The notes beneath the pieces were generated by a model. That model saw only the letters and a program-made list of their open reading frames with translations, was not told the DNA's origin and did no database searches. From NCBI GenBank assembly GCA_021782675.1, contig JAJXUS010000122.1, forward strand, positions 1 through 6,350: a DNA stretch of 6,350 nt, in the 5' to 3' direction. The DNA is from Acidobacteriota bacterium (lineage in GTDB: Bacteria > Acidobacteriota > Terriglobia > Terriglobales > Acidobacteriaceae). This document shows positions 1 to 5,729 of this stretch, in pieces; position 1 is the stretch's first letter; every line of letters begins with the position of its first letter. Both the position numbers and the translations under genes were made by a program.

Positions 1-204
1 CGCGCCGGACCCGTTCGTGGTTGCGGTGGTGACAACGTTCGTGTCCATGTTCTTCGCGCTGACTGTGGCGCCGGACACGACGGCGCCGGTCGGATCTGTC
101 ACGATGCCCGAAACGCTTCCGGTAGTGGTTTGGCCTAAAACGGTGGAGACGGTCGCCAGCAGGCATGCCAGCAGCGCGGCTCGAAGGGTGCGAATCGGTC
201 TCAT
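1..204 (-). CDS. TonB-dependent receptor with carboxypeptidase-regulatory-like N-terminal domain (N-terminal 68 codons, partial)
   Basis: The reading frame opens at the ATG complementary to 202-204 and stays open to the window edge, giving 68 residues with no stop. A strong ribosome binding site (AAGGAG, complement of 213-218) lies 8 bases upstream. Residues 1-24 form a Sec signal peptide: basic N-terminus (R2, R5, R8), a Leu/Ala core and probable cleavage after VLG at Q25. What follows (GSVSGIVTDPTGAVVSGATV, then a Thr/Asn-rich stretch) is the opening of a carboxypeptidase-regulatory-like beta-sandwich. In Acidobacteriota this typically precedes a plug and an outer-membrane beta-barrel of about 1,000 residues or more. 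Such proteins are thought to import large ligands such as glycans, or to act in adhesion. The barrel lies outside the window, so the receptor assignment rests on this N-terminal signature; another secreted protein with the same domain remains possible. The gene is transcribed away from cutC. Confidence 0.8.
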   Translation of the reverse strand, partial: MRPIRTLRAALLACLLATVSTVLGQTTTGSVSGIVTDPTGAVVSGATVSAKNMDTNVVTTATTNGSGA

Positions 205-258
205 GGTTTGGGCTCCTTCAAACAGGTTCAGCAGGAAAATTTACGCGTTCCTTGATGG

Positions 259-278
259 CCGCGCAGGCTGTTGCGCGG
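259..278 (-). other. GC-rich hairpin in the 5' leader of the TonB-dependent receptor
   Basis: CCGCGCA (259-265) and TGCGCGG (272-278) are perfect 7-bp inverted arms around a 6-base loop. The hairpin lies about 55 bases upstream of the receptor start codon, so it would sit in that gene's mRNA leader if transcription starts further upstream. There is no T-run beside it, so it is not a normal terminator. A role in mRNA stability or leader control is only a guess. Confidence 0.35.
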
Positions 279-489
279 TTTCCGTGGGGAATCGGTTCAA
301 CGGCAGATGATTTCACGCTCTAGTCATCCAAGGGAACAAACATCAAGGAATTGCTCCGCAAAATGAGCGATATGCCGTCAAGCAATCAAAACTACCACAC
401 GCCTGCCAAATAGCAAAGCCGGCGGCAACGGTCCTCTTGCAAATCTCTCGAAAATATCGCTTGATCCCGACAGCCATTCGGCTGATCGA

Positions 490-511
490 TTCCGGATGTT
501 ATGATCGGGAA
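490..511 (+). promoter_or_regulatory. Candidate cutC promoter -10 box (500-505) inside an imperfect dyad operator
   Basis: TATGAT at 500-505 matches the -10 consensus at five of six positions and would start transcription near 512, about 33 bases before the cutC ATG. The -35 region at the matching distance (about 477-482) is poor, so the promoter would be weak or activator-dependent. The hexamer lies within a dyad with arms TTCCGGAT (490-497) and ATCGGGAA (504-511), complementary at 7 of 8 positions around a 6-base centre. A protein bound there would cover the -10 box, as a repressor would. The DeoR-type regulator encoded downstream is the obvious candidate, but nothing in the sequence proves it. 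Confidence 0.35.
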
Positions 512-544
512 CGATTCTTGGAAGGACCCCGAAGCAGGAGATCG

Positions 545-1279
545 ATGCACGTCCCCGTTATTGAAATCTGTGTTGACACCCTCGAAGGTGCGCAGGCCGC
601 TGCCCGTGGGGGAGCGGACCGTCTGGAACTGTGTGCGGCTCTGTCGGAGCATGGATTGACGCCGAGCCTGGGGCTGGTGCAGCAGGCGGTCCATACCCTC
701 CATGTCCCTGTTCACGTTATGGTCCGGCCTCGCTCCGGTGGCTTTGTGTATTCCGCGGATGAGCTGGCGGCGATGGAGATGGACATTGAAGCGTTTAAGC
801 GGGCTGGCGCGCAGGGGATTGTTCTGGGTGTGCTGACGCCGGACAGTCGGGTGGACGTGGAGCAGACGCGTCGGCTGGTTGCGCTGGCGGCGCCGCTGCC
901 GGTCACCTTTCATCGCGCCTTTGACGATTGTCCGGACCTGCCGCAGGCACTGGAAGACGTAATCGCAAGCGGGGCCAGTCTGATTCTCACCTCCGGCGGC
1001 GCGCCGACGCTGGCTCGCGGAGCGGGCGCTGTCGCGGACCTGGTCCTGCGGGCCGCCGGTCGCATTCAGATCATCGCCAGCTCCGGCGTTACGATTGATA
1101 CCGCGATGGGTCTCTGGCAGGCGACCCACGCTCCGGCTATGCATGCCTCGTTGCGCCGCCGGGTGCGCACCAATATCCGGCCCGCAGAGTTGCCGGGCAG
1201 CGAGGGGCGTCCGGGAGCGGCGACCGCAGGTCCACTCGAAGAAGATGTCCGTGCGCTCGTGCATTGCTTTCGCCAGTAA
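545..1279 (+). CDS. cutC: CutC family protein (annotated copper homeostasis protein)
   Basis: This 244-residue TIM-barrel protein has the usual length of the CutC family (PF03932). Visible family signatures are EICVDTLEGAQ near the start (E7, C9), GADRLELC (23-30), GLTPSLGL (37-44), RPRSGGFVYS (61-70), GIVLGVLT (91-98), TFHRAFDDC (121-129) and LTSGG (148-152). The ATG at 545 is chosen because family similarity begins there and AGGAG (536-540) lies just 4 bases upstream; 36 upstream in-frame codons look noncoding. In E. coli, cutC was linked to copper tolerance, but that phenotype was later traced to the small RNA MicL made from within the gene, so the protein's biochemical role is unsettled. 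The segment after ASSGV (178-182), with MHASLRRRV, departs somewhat from the E. coli form. A DeoR-type regulator follows after 95 bases on the same strand, which suggests a carbohydrate-related role and possible cotranscription. Confidence 0.9.
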   Translation: MHVPVIEICVDTLEGAQAAARGGADRLELCAALSEHGLTPSLGLVQQAVHTLHVPVHVMVRPRSGGFVYSADELAAMEMDIEAFKRAGAQGIVLGVLTPDSRVDVEQTRRLVALAAPLPVTFHRAFDDCPDLPQALEDVIASGASLILTSGGAPTLARGAGAVADLVLRAAGRIQIIASSGVTIDTAMGLWQATHAPAMHASLRRRVRTNIRPAELPGSEGRPGAATAGPLEEDVRALVHCFRQ

Positions 1280-1374
1280 AACGGCTTCGGAGGCGATTGA
1301 GAAAATCCGTTGGAACTGCGGACTTGCAGCGCTGCTTCCGGTAGACTGCCGACGCAGAAAGGATTTGCTGGCCA

Positions 1375-2160
1375 ATGGCAGCCAAGGCCGAAGACCGCGG
1401 AGAAAAGATCATCAAGCTGCTGCTTCGGGAAGGCGAGGCGACGCTTGAGGAGATTCTTGCGGCTGTGGGATCTTCGGCGCCCAGCATTCGCCGCGATCTA
1501 AGCCGGTTAGAGCAGCGGGGGCTCATCCGCCGAACCCACGGGGGCGCGACGCTGGTTGAGCCGCTGCTGTACGAGCCATTCCGGTACGATCAGTCGTTCC
1601 AGGCGCGCAACAACCGCTACGCCAGGGAGAAACGGCGCATCGGCCTGGCGGCGGCCGAGCTGATTGCCGACAACGAGACGGTGGGCCTGACAGCAGGCAC
1701 GACGACCACGCAGATCGGGCGCAGCATCCGGCATCGCGCCAACATCACCGTCATCACCAATGCCATCAACATCGGCATGGAACTCTGCAATCAGCCGCGC
1801 ATCCGCACCTGGTTAACTGGCGGTGCGGTTCCGTTCGCCTGGTCTTTCTCCTTAACAGGCCCAACCGCGGTGAGTTCGCTCAGCGGTGTCTATATGGACA
1901 AGGTGTTTCTGGGGGTCATCGGGATTGACGCGATCCGCGGCGCGACGACGGGCGAGGCCGACGAGGCATTGACGTTTCGCACGATGGTGGAGCACGGGAA
2001 GCAGGTAATTGCCGTCGCCGACTCCAGCAAGCTGGGCCACGTGAGCCCTTCGCTCATCTGCCCGCTTGCGAGCATTCATATGCTCATCACGGATACCGGC
2101 GCTTCGGAAGAGTCGGTCGCGGAATTCGCCGCCCGCGGCGTGCGGGTTCTTCGCGTCTGA
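1375..2160 (+). CDS. DeoR/GlpR family transcriptional regulator
   Basis: This 261-residue protein has the full two-domain DeoR-family layout and normal length. Residues 5-57 form the winged helix-turn-helix, with the recognition segment SAPSIRRDLSRLEQRGLI (34-51) followed by RRTHGGA, the family signature. Residues 80-235 form the DeoRC sensor domain related to sugar-phosphate isomerases: GLTAGTTTTQIGRSI (104-118) as the phosphate-binding loop, ITNAIN (127-132), TGG (148-150), DKVFLGVIGID (175-185), TTGEADEA (191-198) and ADSSKLG (205-211). Family members are usually repressors released by a phosphorylated sugar or related metabolite; the effector here cannot be read from sequence. The ATG is preceded by AAAGGA (1358-1363) at a rather long 11-base spacing. 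It lies 95 bases after cutC with no terminator between, so the two may share a transcript. A two-way terminator follows 18 bases after the stop. Confidence 0.93.
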   Translation: MAAKAEDRGEKIIKLLLREGEATLEEILAAVGSSAPSIRRDLSRLEQRGLIRRTHGGATLVEPLLYEPFRYDQSFQARNNRYAREKRRIGLAAAELIADNETVGLTAGTTTTQIGRSIRHRANITVITNAINIGMELCNQPRIRTWLTGGAVPFAWSFSLTGPTAVSSLSGVYMDKVFLGVIGIDAIRGATTGEADEALTFRTMVEHGKQVIAVADSSKLGHVSPSLICPLASIHMLITDTGASEESVAEFAARGVRVLRV

Positions 2161-2178
2161 AGCGTCGCTGCAGCCAGA

Positions 2179-2209
2179 AAAATGCCCGGCCATTGCGGCC
2201 AGGCATTTT
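2179..2209. terminator. Bidirectional intrinsic terminator between the DeoR regulator and the PNGase A gene
   Basis: The arms 2179-2191 and 2197-2209 form a 13-position stem with a single C/A mismatch and a 5-base loop (ATTGC). The GC core (GCC, GGCC) is flanked by four to five A bases on the left and four T bases on the right, so the RNA from either strand ends in a U-run. It sits in the 69-base gap between the two convergent stop codons and can serve both genes. Confidence 0.85.
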
Positions 2210-2229
2210 CCGACGGCAGTGCGTAAAGG

Positions 2230-3972
2230 CTAATAGGTATCGTGGTTGCCGCCGGAACATCCCTGGCCGTCGGTGTAGTTGGTCAGCACATGGTCGGCTG
2301 CATCCAGCGTGCGGGAGTAGCAATCGCCCAGCGAGTTGTTGTAGTGGTAGGTCTGCGTTGTCTTTGCACCTGTGGAAGTCACGCTTCCCGTCGGGCTGAA
2401 GTTCAGCGTGTCCTGCGCCATCACCTGGTCCGACAAGTTGTTGCTCAGGTACTGGTGGCCCAGGATGCTCTGAGAACCGTTGATCTGGTCCTGCTGATTG
2501 ACATACGCGGTCTGCTTGGCGCTCCCGTCCGAGGCGACGGTATAGGCGTAGCCCAGCTCCAGCGGATATGAGTAATGCTTGCGCCCGGTGTTCACAAGGT
2601 AGCCATCGCGCGTCGTCGTGGTGATGTCTACGGTGCTGGTTTGCATCGTACCCTGATCATCCGTCACGTTATTTACCAGAAAACCCTGGAGGCTATTGAA
2701 GTGAACGACCTCGTGGAGATCCGTCTCCACGCGGCCATGCGATGTCATCACGTACCCGTTAATGTCGAAGGTCCGGTCTGACGCGACCTGGACTGTGCAC
2801 GAGTACGTGGTTCCATCGGCGCCACCGCTCGTTGACTTGATGTTGTTGGTGACGACTGGGCTGGGAGCGGCGGCTAGCGTATTTGTCAGGATGCCGCCAC
2901 TGATCTTCCGCTTGCCTTTATCGGTATAGGCCAGCAGGTTCGCAGTGGCCAGAAAGTATCCGTTGGCGTTGTACACGCTGACAGCGACCGTATGCGGATT
3001 TCCGTCGGACAGCAGGCCCGCAAATGGTGTGAGGTTTACGCGGTAGGGTTTGAAGTTGAGGGTTTGAATGCCCGGAATCGGCTCCCAGAGATACGGATCG
3101 ATGCCGCCCGTGAAGATCCACGGATAGACAGGAGCGATGCCGGCGGGCTTTCCATCGATCGTCACCTCTACCTCACGAAATGCTGTATTTCCGCAGGTGA
3201 AGAGTTCATTCGCCAAAGTAGAGGGCACGCACGTGTACCAGAATTCATCACCGATTTGGCTCTGCGCGATTACATCCAGATAGACACGTTCGACATTCAT
3301 CGGCAGGTTCAACACCTGGGAGATGGAGTCCGTGGTGGTGTTGAGCGTTCCTGCATCGCCGTTCGGTCCTTCAACGGGGACGACGATGTCCGGCGCCGGC
3401 AGTACGATCTCATGTCCGGTCTTCGGATAAAACTCGAGCGCAGCATTTGCGTAGATGATGCCGTTGTAATTCACACCGCCGGAGGTGCCGACAAAATTTC
3501 CCAGATTGGCTTCGCCGGTCTGGTCGCTCTTGAAAATAGCGCTCAGGTCGGTTACATCGCGCTCGACGTGCCAGGACGGGCTGAGTGTCGCACGCGGCTC
3601 CGCCGTGGTTCCGTAGTAGATGTTGGCCTTGCCCAGGTAGAACGATGCTGTGCGATCAAACTGGCGTCCTTCGGAGACGGTGAAGTCCGCCGTGAAGACG
3701 ACCTTTGCCCATGGTCCCTGGCAGCGGGTGGGCGGCGTGTAACTGAACGTCTTCGGCGTAAAATTGTCAAAGGCCAGATTCTTGAATAGCTGCACGACGC
3801 ATGGCTTGGAGTGGGGCCGTTCGACCGGCGGCTCCGCGGTTATGGGATTGGACGATCCGATCTGTGGGTTGGGCGGGACGATGACAACCTGCGCGAAGAC
3901 GGCACTGGCTGGCACAAGAAGCAGAGCGGCCGCGAACGAAACGACGAGTCGCGACTTTGATTGTTTTGGCAT
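2230..3972 (-). CDS. Secreted peptide-N4-(N-acetyl-beta-glucosaminyl)asparagine amidase A (PNGase A / acid N-glycanase family)
   Basis: This 580-residue secreted protein belongs to the peptide-N-glycosidase A family (PF12222), which removes whole N-linked glycans from glycoproteins or glycopeptides by cutting the GlcNAc-Asn amide bond, leaving aspartate. Family hallmarks are VYLDVIAQSQIGDEFWYTCV (230-249), FREVEVTIDGKPAGIAPVYP (265-284) running into WIFTGGIDPYLWEPI (285-299), and NPHTVAVSVYNANGYFLATA (325-344). The N-terminus is a Sec signal peptide: basic, then an Ala/Leu core, with cleavage expected after VFA (25-27). The start at 3972 is chosen for that signal and for AAAGGA 7 bases upstream; an in-frame ATG 16 codons earlier has neither. 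Seven cysteines (58, 84, 248, 260, 392, 551, 572) suggest disulfides in an exported protein, with one unpaired. The C-terminal 220 residues are Thr/Asn-rich, beta-like and less conserved. Catalytic residues are not assigned here. A homologue from Terriglobus roseus (PNGase H+) works at very low pH and accepts core alpha-1,3-fucosylated glycans. Whether this protein shares these properties is inference. Confidence 0.88.
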   Translation of the reverse strand: MPKQSKSRLVVSFAAALLLVPASAVFAQVVIVPPNPQIGSSNPITAEPPVERPHSKPCVVQLFKNLAFDNFTPKTFSYTPPTRCQGPWAKVVFTADFTVSEGRQFDRTASFYLGKANIYYGTTAEPRATLSPSWHVERDVTDLSAIFKSDQTGEANLGNFVGTSGGVNYNGIIYANAALEFYPKTGHEIVLPAPDIVVPVEGPNGDAGTLNTTTDSISQVLNLPMNVERVYLDVIAQSQIGDEFWYTCVPSTLANELFTCGNTAFREVEVTIDGKPAGIAPVYPWIFTGGIDPYLWEPIPGIQTLNFKPYRVNLTPFAGLLSDGNPHTVAVSVYNANGYFLATANLLAYTDKGKRKISGGILTNTLAAAPSPVVTNNIKSTSGGADGTTYSCTVQVASDRTFDINGYVMTSHGRVETDLHEVVHFNSLQGFLVNNVTDDQGTMQTSTVDITTTTRDGYLVNTGRKHYSYPLELGYAYTVASDGSAKQTAYVNQQDQINGSQSILGHQYLSNNLSDQVMAQDTLNFSPTGSVTSTGAKTTQTYHYNNSLGDCYSRTLDAADHVLTNYTDGQGCSGGNHDTY

Positions 3973-4101
3973 AAAACGATCCTTTCTGGACGCTGCGGTA
4001 GTGCGCCACCAAAATAGCACGACATGACCCGTAGCGGAGCGGAAGCCATTCGCGCGCGACTTTTTGCTCGCCAGCGCGTACCTTTAAGAGAGGAGCTTTT
4101 T
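3973..4101. other. Divergent intergenic region between the PNGase A gene and the pseudopilin gene
   Basis: These 129 bases must drive both the leftward amidase and the rightward pseudopilin gene. The amidase ribosome site (AAAGGA on the minus strand) and the pseudopilin site (AGGAG, 4091-4095) are clear at the two ends. I see no -35/-10 pair good enough to call on either strand. Confidence 0.5.
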
Positions 4102-5655
4102 GTGGCAATCCGCTATTTTCCGCGCGGAAAAAATCAGCGCTTCAGGCTAGGGGAGCAGGGTTACCTGCTGATGGGACTCCTGTTTCTGACGGCGATCTTG
4201 CTGATCGGCCTGGCGCTCGCTGCCCCGGAGGTTGCAAAGTCCATTCAGCGCGAAAAAGAGGCTGAAACCATCCATCGCGCCGACCAGTACAAGCGCGCCG
4301 TGCAGCTCTACTACCGCAAAAACGGCAACTACCCGATGTCGATGGATCAGTTGAAGGAAACAAACCAGATCAAATTCCTTCGTCAGGAATACATCGATCC
4401 CATGACCGGGAAGAAGGACTGGAAGATTCTGCACCTGGGCGACGTAACGATGGTTGCCATGGGCTTTTTCGGAAAGCCGATGCAGGCCGGTGGTGTGCCG
4501 GGAACCGCAGGTATACCGGGAGCGGGCGGCGCGGTGCCTGGTGGGATACCCGGAGTGGCGGGCGGCGGCGGCGGATTTGGCGGCAGTGCGGGAACGTCCG
4601 GGGTCAGTGGAACTTCAGGTAACTCTTCCAGTGATGACTGGATCTTTAACGATAACAACGGCAGCTCTTCCTCTGGATCGAGTGGAAACTCCGCAAACGC
4701 TGGTTCAGCAAACCCCGGCTCTGGAGCTGCCGGTGGAAACGGCAGCAATGGTTCTTCAACCGGCGCCGGGACGGTGCTGGGCAATCCCGCGATCGCCGCA
4801 GCCATCAATGCTGCGGGTGGCGCTGCCGGAGCCTCGGCAGCCCCCGGCAACGTGCAAGCCATGGTCGCCAATGCCGTGGCGAACGGCGGCGCGGCAGGGG
4901 TTCCGCAGGCCATGGCGCAGCAGTTGGCCAATAACGCGAATAGTGCTACCGGCTCCTCGGATTTCTCTGCCAGCAGTGGTGCCTTCGATAACAATGCGGG
5001 CTCTTCCGGCTCTTCAAGCGGTGCGTCGGGATCGCCGTTTGGAGGGTCATCCGGTTCAAGTTTTGGAAACTCCGGCGGATCGCCCTTTGGCGGGGGAGGG
5101 GCTGGAGGGTTTGGCGGGACCACCGGCGGCGGAGGCACTGCGGGTGGAGGCTTCGGGACGCCGGCCGCTGCGTTAAGCAGCACACCGCAGGGTGGTGGGG
5201 GCATCTTCGGCGGGTCGCCCACCGGCGCGCCCATCATCGGCGTAACCCTGCCGCTCAAAAGGCGCTCCATCCTGTCTTATCGCACCAAAACGAAATATTC
5301 CGACTGGGATTTTGTCTATAACCCGCAGGAAGATGTTTCGCAGAGTGCGGGCGGCGGAGGTGGTCCCGGCATTGGTACTCCGGCCGGCCAAGGCGCGCCG
5401 GGCGGTGGCCTGGGACCGGGTGGCGCCGGCGCAGGGTTTGGTGGCAATTCGGGCGGCATCGGCGGGAGCTCCGGCGGGTTCGGCAGTTCCGGTGGTATCG
5501 GTGGCAGTTCGGGTGGGTTTGGCGGCTCGTCGAGCTCGGGCGGGTCAGATATTTTCGGTGGCTCGAGCAACAGCTCCGGGTCATCGAGTGGGTTCGGCTC
5601 CTCGTCACCGTTTGGCGGCAGTTCCAGCTCCGTGGGCTCGAGCACCCCGCAGTAA
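4102..5655 (+). CDS. Type II secretion/type IV pilin-like (GspG-type pseudopilin) protein with long Gly/Ser-rich tracts
   Basis: Read from the GTG at 4102 the protein has 517 residues. That start is favoured by AGGAG (4091-4095) 6 bases upstream; an upstream in-frame ATG at 4024 has no ribosome site and adds a non-pilin segment. Residues 17-40 resemble a class III signal: GEQG, then a hydrophobic stretch beginning YLLMGLLFLTAILLIG. Residues 41-75 continue as a charged amphipathic helix (REKEAETIHRADQYKRAVQ, then LYYRKNGNYP) typical of pseudopilins. YIDPMTGKKDWKIL (97-110) corresponds to the C-terminal DPxG loop of GspG-like proteins. The position +5 glutamate of classical prepilins is absent (G is found), so processing is uncertain. 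Residues 128-374 and 415-515 are Gly/Ser/Ala-rich and low in complexity. Between them lies an ordered block (about 376-410) with GAPIIGVTLPLKRRSI and YSDWDFVYNP. The expected place is the inner membrane and periplasm, in a secretion or pilus machine, but no partner genes are in the window. Confidence 0.75.
   Translation: MAIRYFPRGKNQRFRLGEQGYLLMGLLFLTAILLIGLALAAPEVAKSIQREKEAETIHRADQYKRAVQLYYRKNGNYPMSMDQLKETNQIKFLRQEYIDPMTGKKDWKILHLGDVTMVAMGFFGKPMQAGGVPGTAGIPGAGGAVPGGIPGVAGGGGGFGGSAGTSGVSGTSGNSSSDDWIFNDNNGSSSSGSSGNSANAGSANPGSGAAGGNGSNGSSTGAGTVLGNPAIAAAINAAGGAAGASAAPGNVQAMVANAVANGGAAGVPQAMAQQLANNANSATGSSDFSASSGAFDNNAGSSGSSSGASGSPFGGSSGSSFGNSGGSPFGGGGAGGFGGTTGGGGTAGGGFGTPAAALSSTPQGGGGIFGGSPTGAPIIGVTLPLKRRSILSYRTKTKYSDWDFVYNPQEDVSQSAGGGGGPGIGTPAGQGAPGGGLGPGGAGAGFGGNSGGIGGSSGGFGSSGGIGGSSGGFGGSSSSGGSDIFGGSSNSSGSSSGFGSSSPFGGSSSSVGSSTPQ
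5449..5526 (+). repeat. Two-copy 13-residue coding repeat (SGGIGGSSGGFG plus S or G)
   Basis: Two head-to-tail 39-base units (5449-5487 and 5488-5526) encode the same 12 residues and differ only at the 13th (Ser in the first, Gly in the second). At the DNA level 9 of the 13 codons differ synonymously, three are identical and one is nonsynonymous. The repeat is therefore clear in the protein but blurred in the DNA. It lies in the C-terminal Gly/Ser-rich tract of the pseudopilin-like protein. Confidence 0.7.
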
Positions 5656-5667
5656 GGCCGCGTCGCG

Positions 5668-5722
5668 TGGCTGCAAACAGAAAAAGCCTCCGCATCGCGG
5701 AGGCTTTTTCTGTTTGCAGCCA
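5668..5722. terminator. Bidirectional terminator: perfect 26-bp inverted repeat
   Basis: The arms 5668-5693 and 5697-5722 are perfectly complementary over 26 bp with a 3-base loop (ATC). Within the stem, AAAAA (5681-5685) pairs with TTTTT (5705-5709) just outside a GCCTCCGC/GCGGAGGC core. The core hairpin followed by a U-run makes an intrinsic terminator on either strand. It begins 13 bases after the pseudopilin stop and ends 8 bases before the stop of the convergent Fe-S carrier gene, so it serves both. Confidence 0.93.
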
Positions 5723-5729
5723 GAGGCGG

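Larger units (their letters stand above)
205..544. other. Divergent intergenic region between the TonB-dependent receptor and cutC
   Basis: These 340 bases have no convincing coding potential. They must contain the leftward promoter and leader of the receptor and the rightward promoter of cutC. The receptor leader contains a GC hairpin (259-278). The cutC side has a TATGAT -10-like hexamer (500-505) inside an imperfect dyad (490-511). No clear sigma-70 promoter was found for the receptor. The frame read through 437-544 into cutC lacks family similarity and is treated as noncoding. Confidence 0.6.

Noticed and set aside
296..420. Sigma-70 or sigma-54 promoter for the TonB-dependent receptor
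   Set aside because: On the minus strand TTGACG (complement of 376-381) and TTGATG (complement of 340-345) resemble -35 boxes, but neither has a good -10 at 16-18 bases. No sigma-54 -24/-12 pair fits.
437..544. N-terminal extension of cutC from ATG 437
   Set aside because: The 36 extra residues show no CutC similarity, no ribosome site precedes 437, and the candidate -10 box and dyad lie inside this stretch. The ATG at 545 has AGGAG and starts at the family boundary.
392..1375. Long minus-strand open frame (327 codons) opposite cutC
   Set aside because: The plus strand encodes a clear CutC protein over the same bases. The minus translation is Arg/Gln-rich with no family signature, a normal shadow of GC-rich coding DNA.
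2992..3789. Plus-strand open frame (265 codons) inside the PNGase A gene
   Set aside because: The minus-strand frame carries a signal peptide and the PNGase A motifs; the plus frame has no recognisable domain and no ribosome site.
4024..4101. Start of the pseudopilin at ATG 4024
   Set aside because: No ribosome site precedes it, and the added 26 residues are Arg-rich and unlike a prepilin leader. GTG 4102 has a good AGGAG 6 bases upstream.
4383..5270. Pro-rich minus-strand open frame (295 codons)
   Set aside because: It is the complement of the Gly/Ala-rich pseudopilin tract; glycine codons GGN read backwards give proline-type codons. It has no start signal or conserved domain.
5316..5645. 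Second Pro-rich minus-strand open frame (109 codons)
   Set aside because: It has the same cause: an antisense shadow of the C-terminal Gly/Ser tract, made mostly of Pro, Glu and Leu.
4540..5655. Gly/Ser-rich region as a possible frameshift or noncoding satellite
   Set aside because: One frame stays open throughout, the folded block in the middle is in that same frame, and repeats are conserved as protein rather than DNA, so it is a coding low-complexity region.
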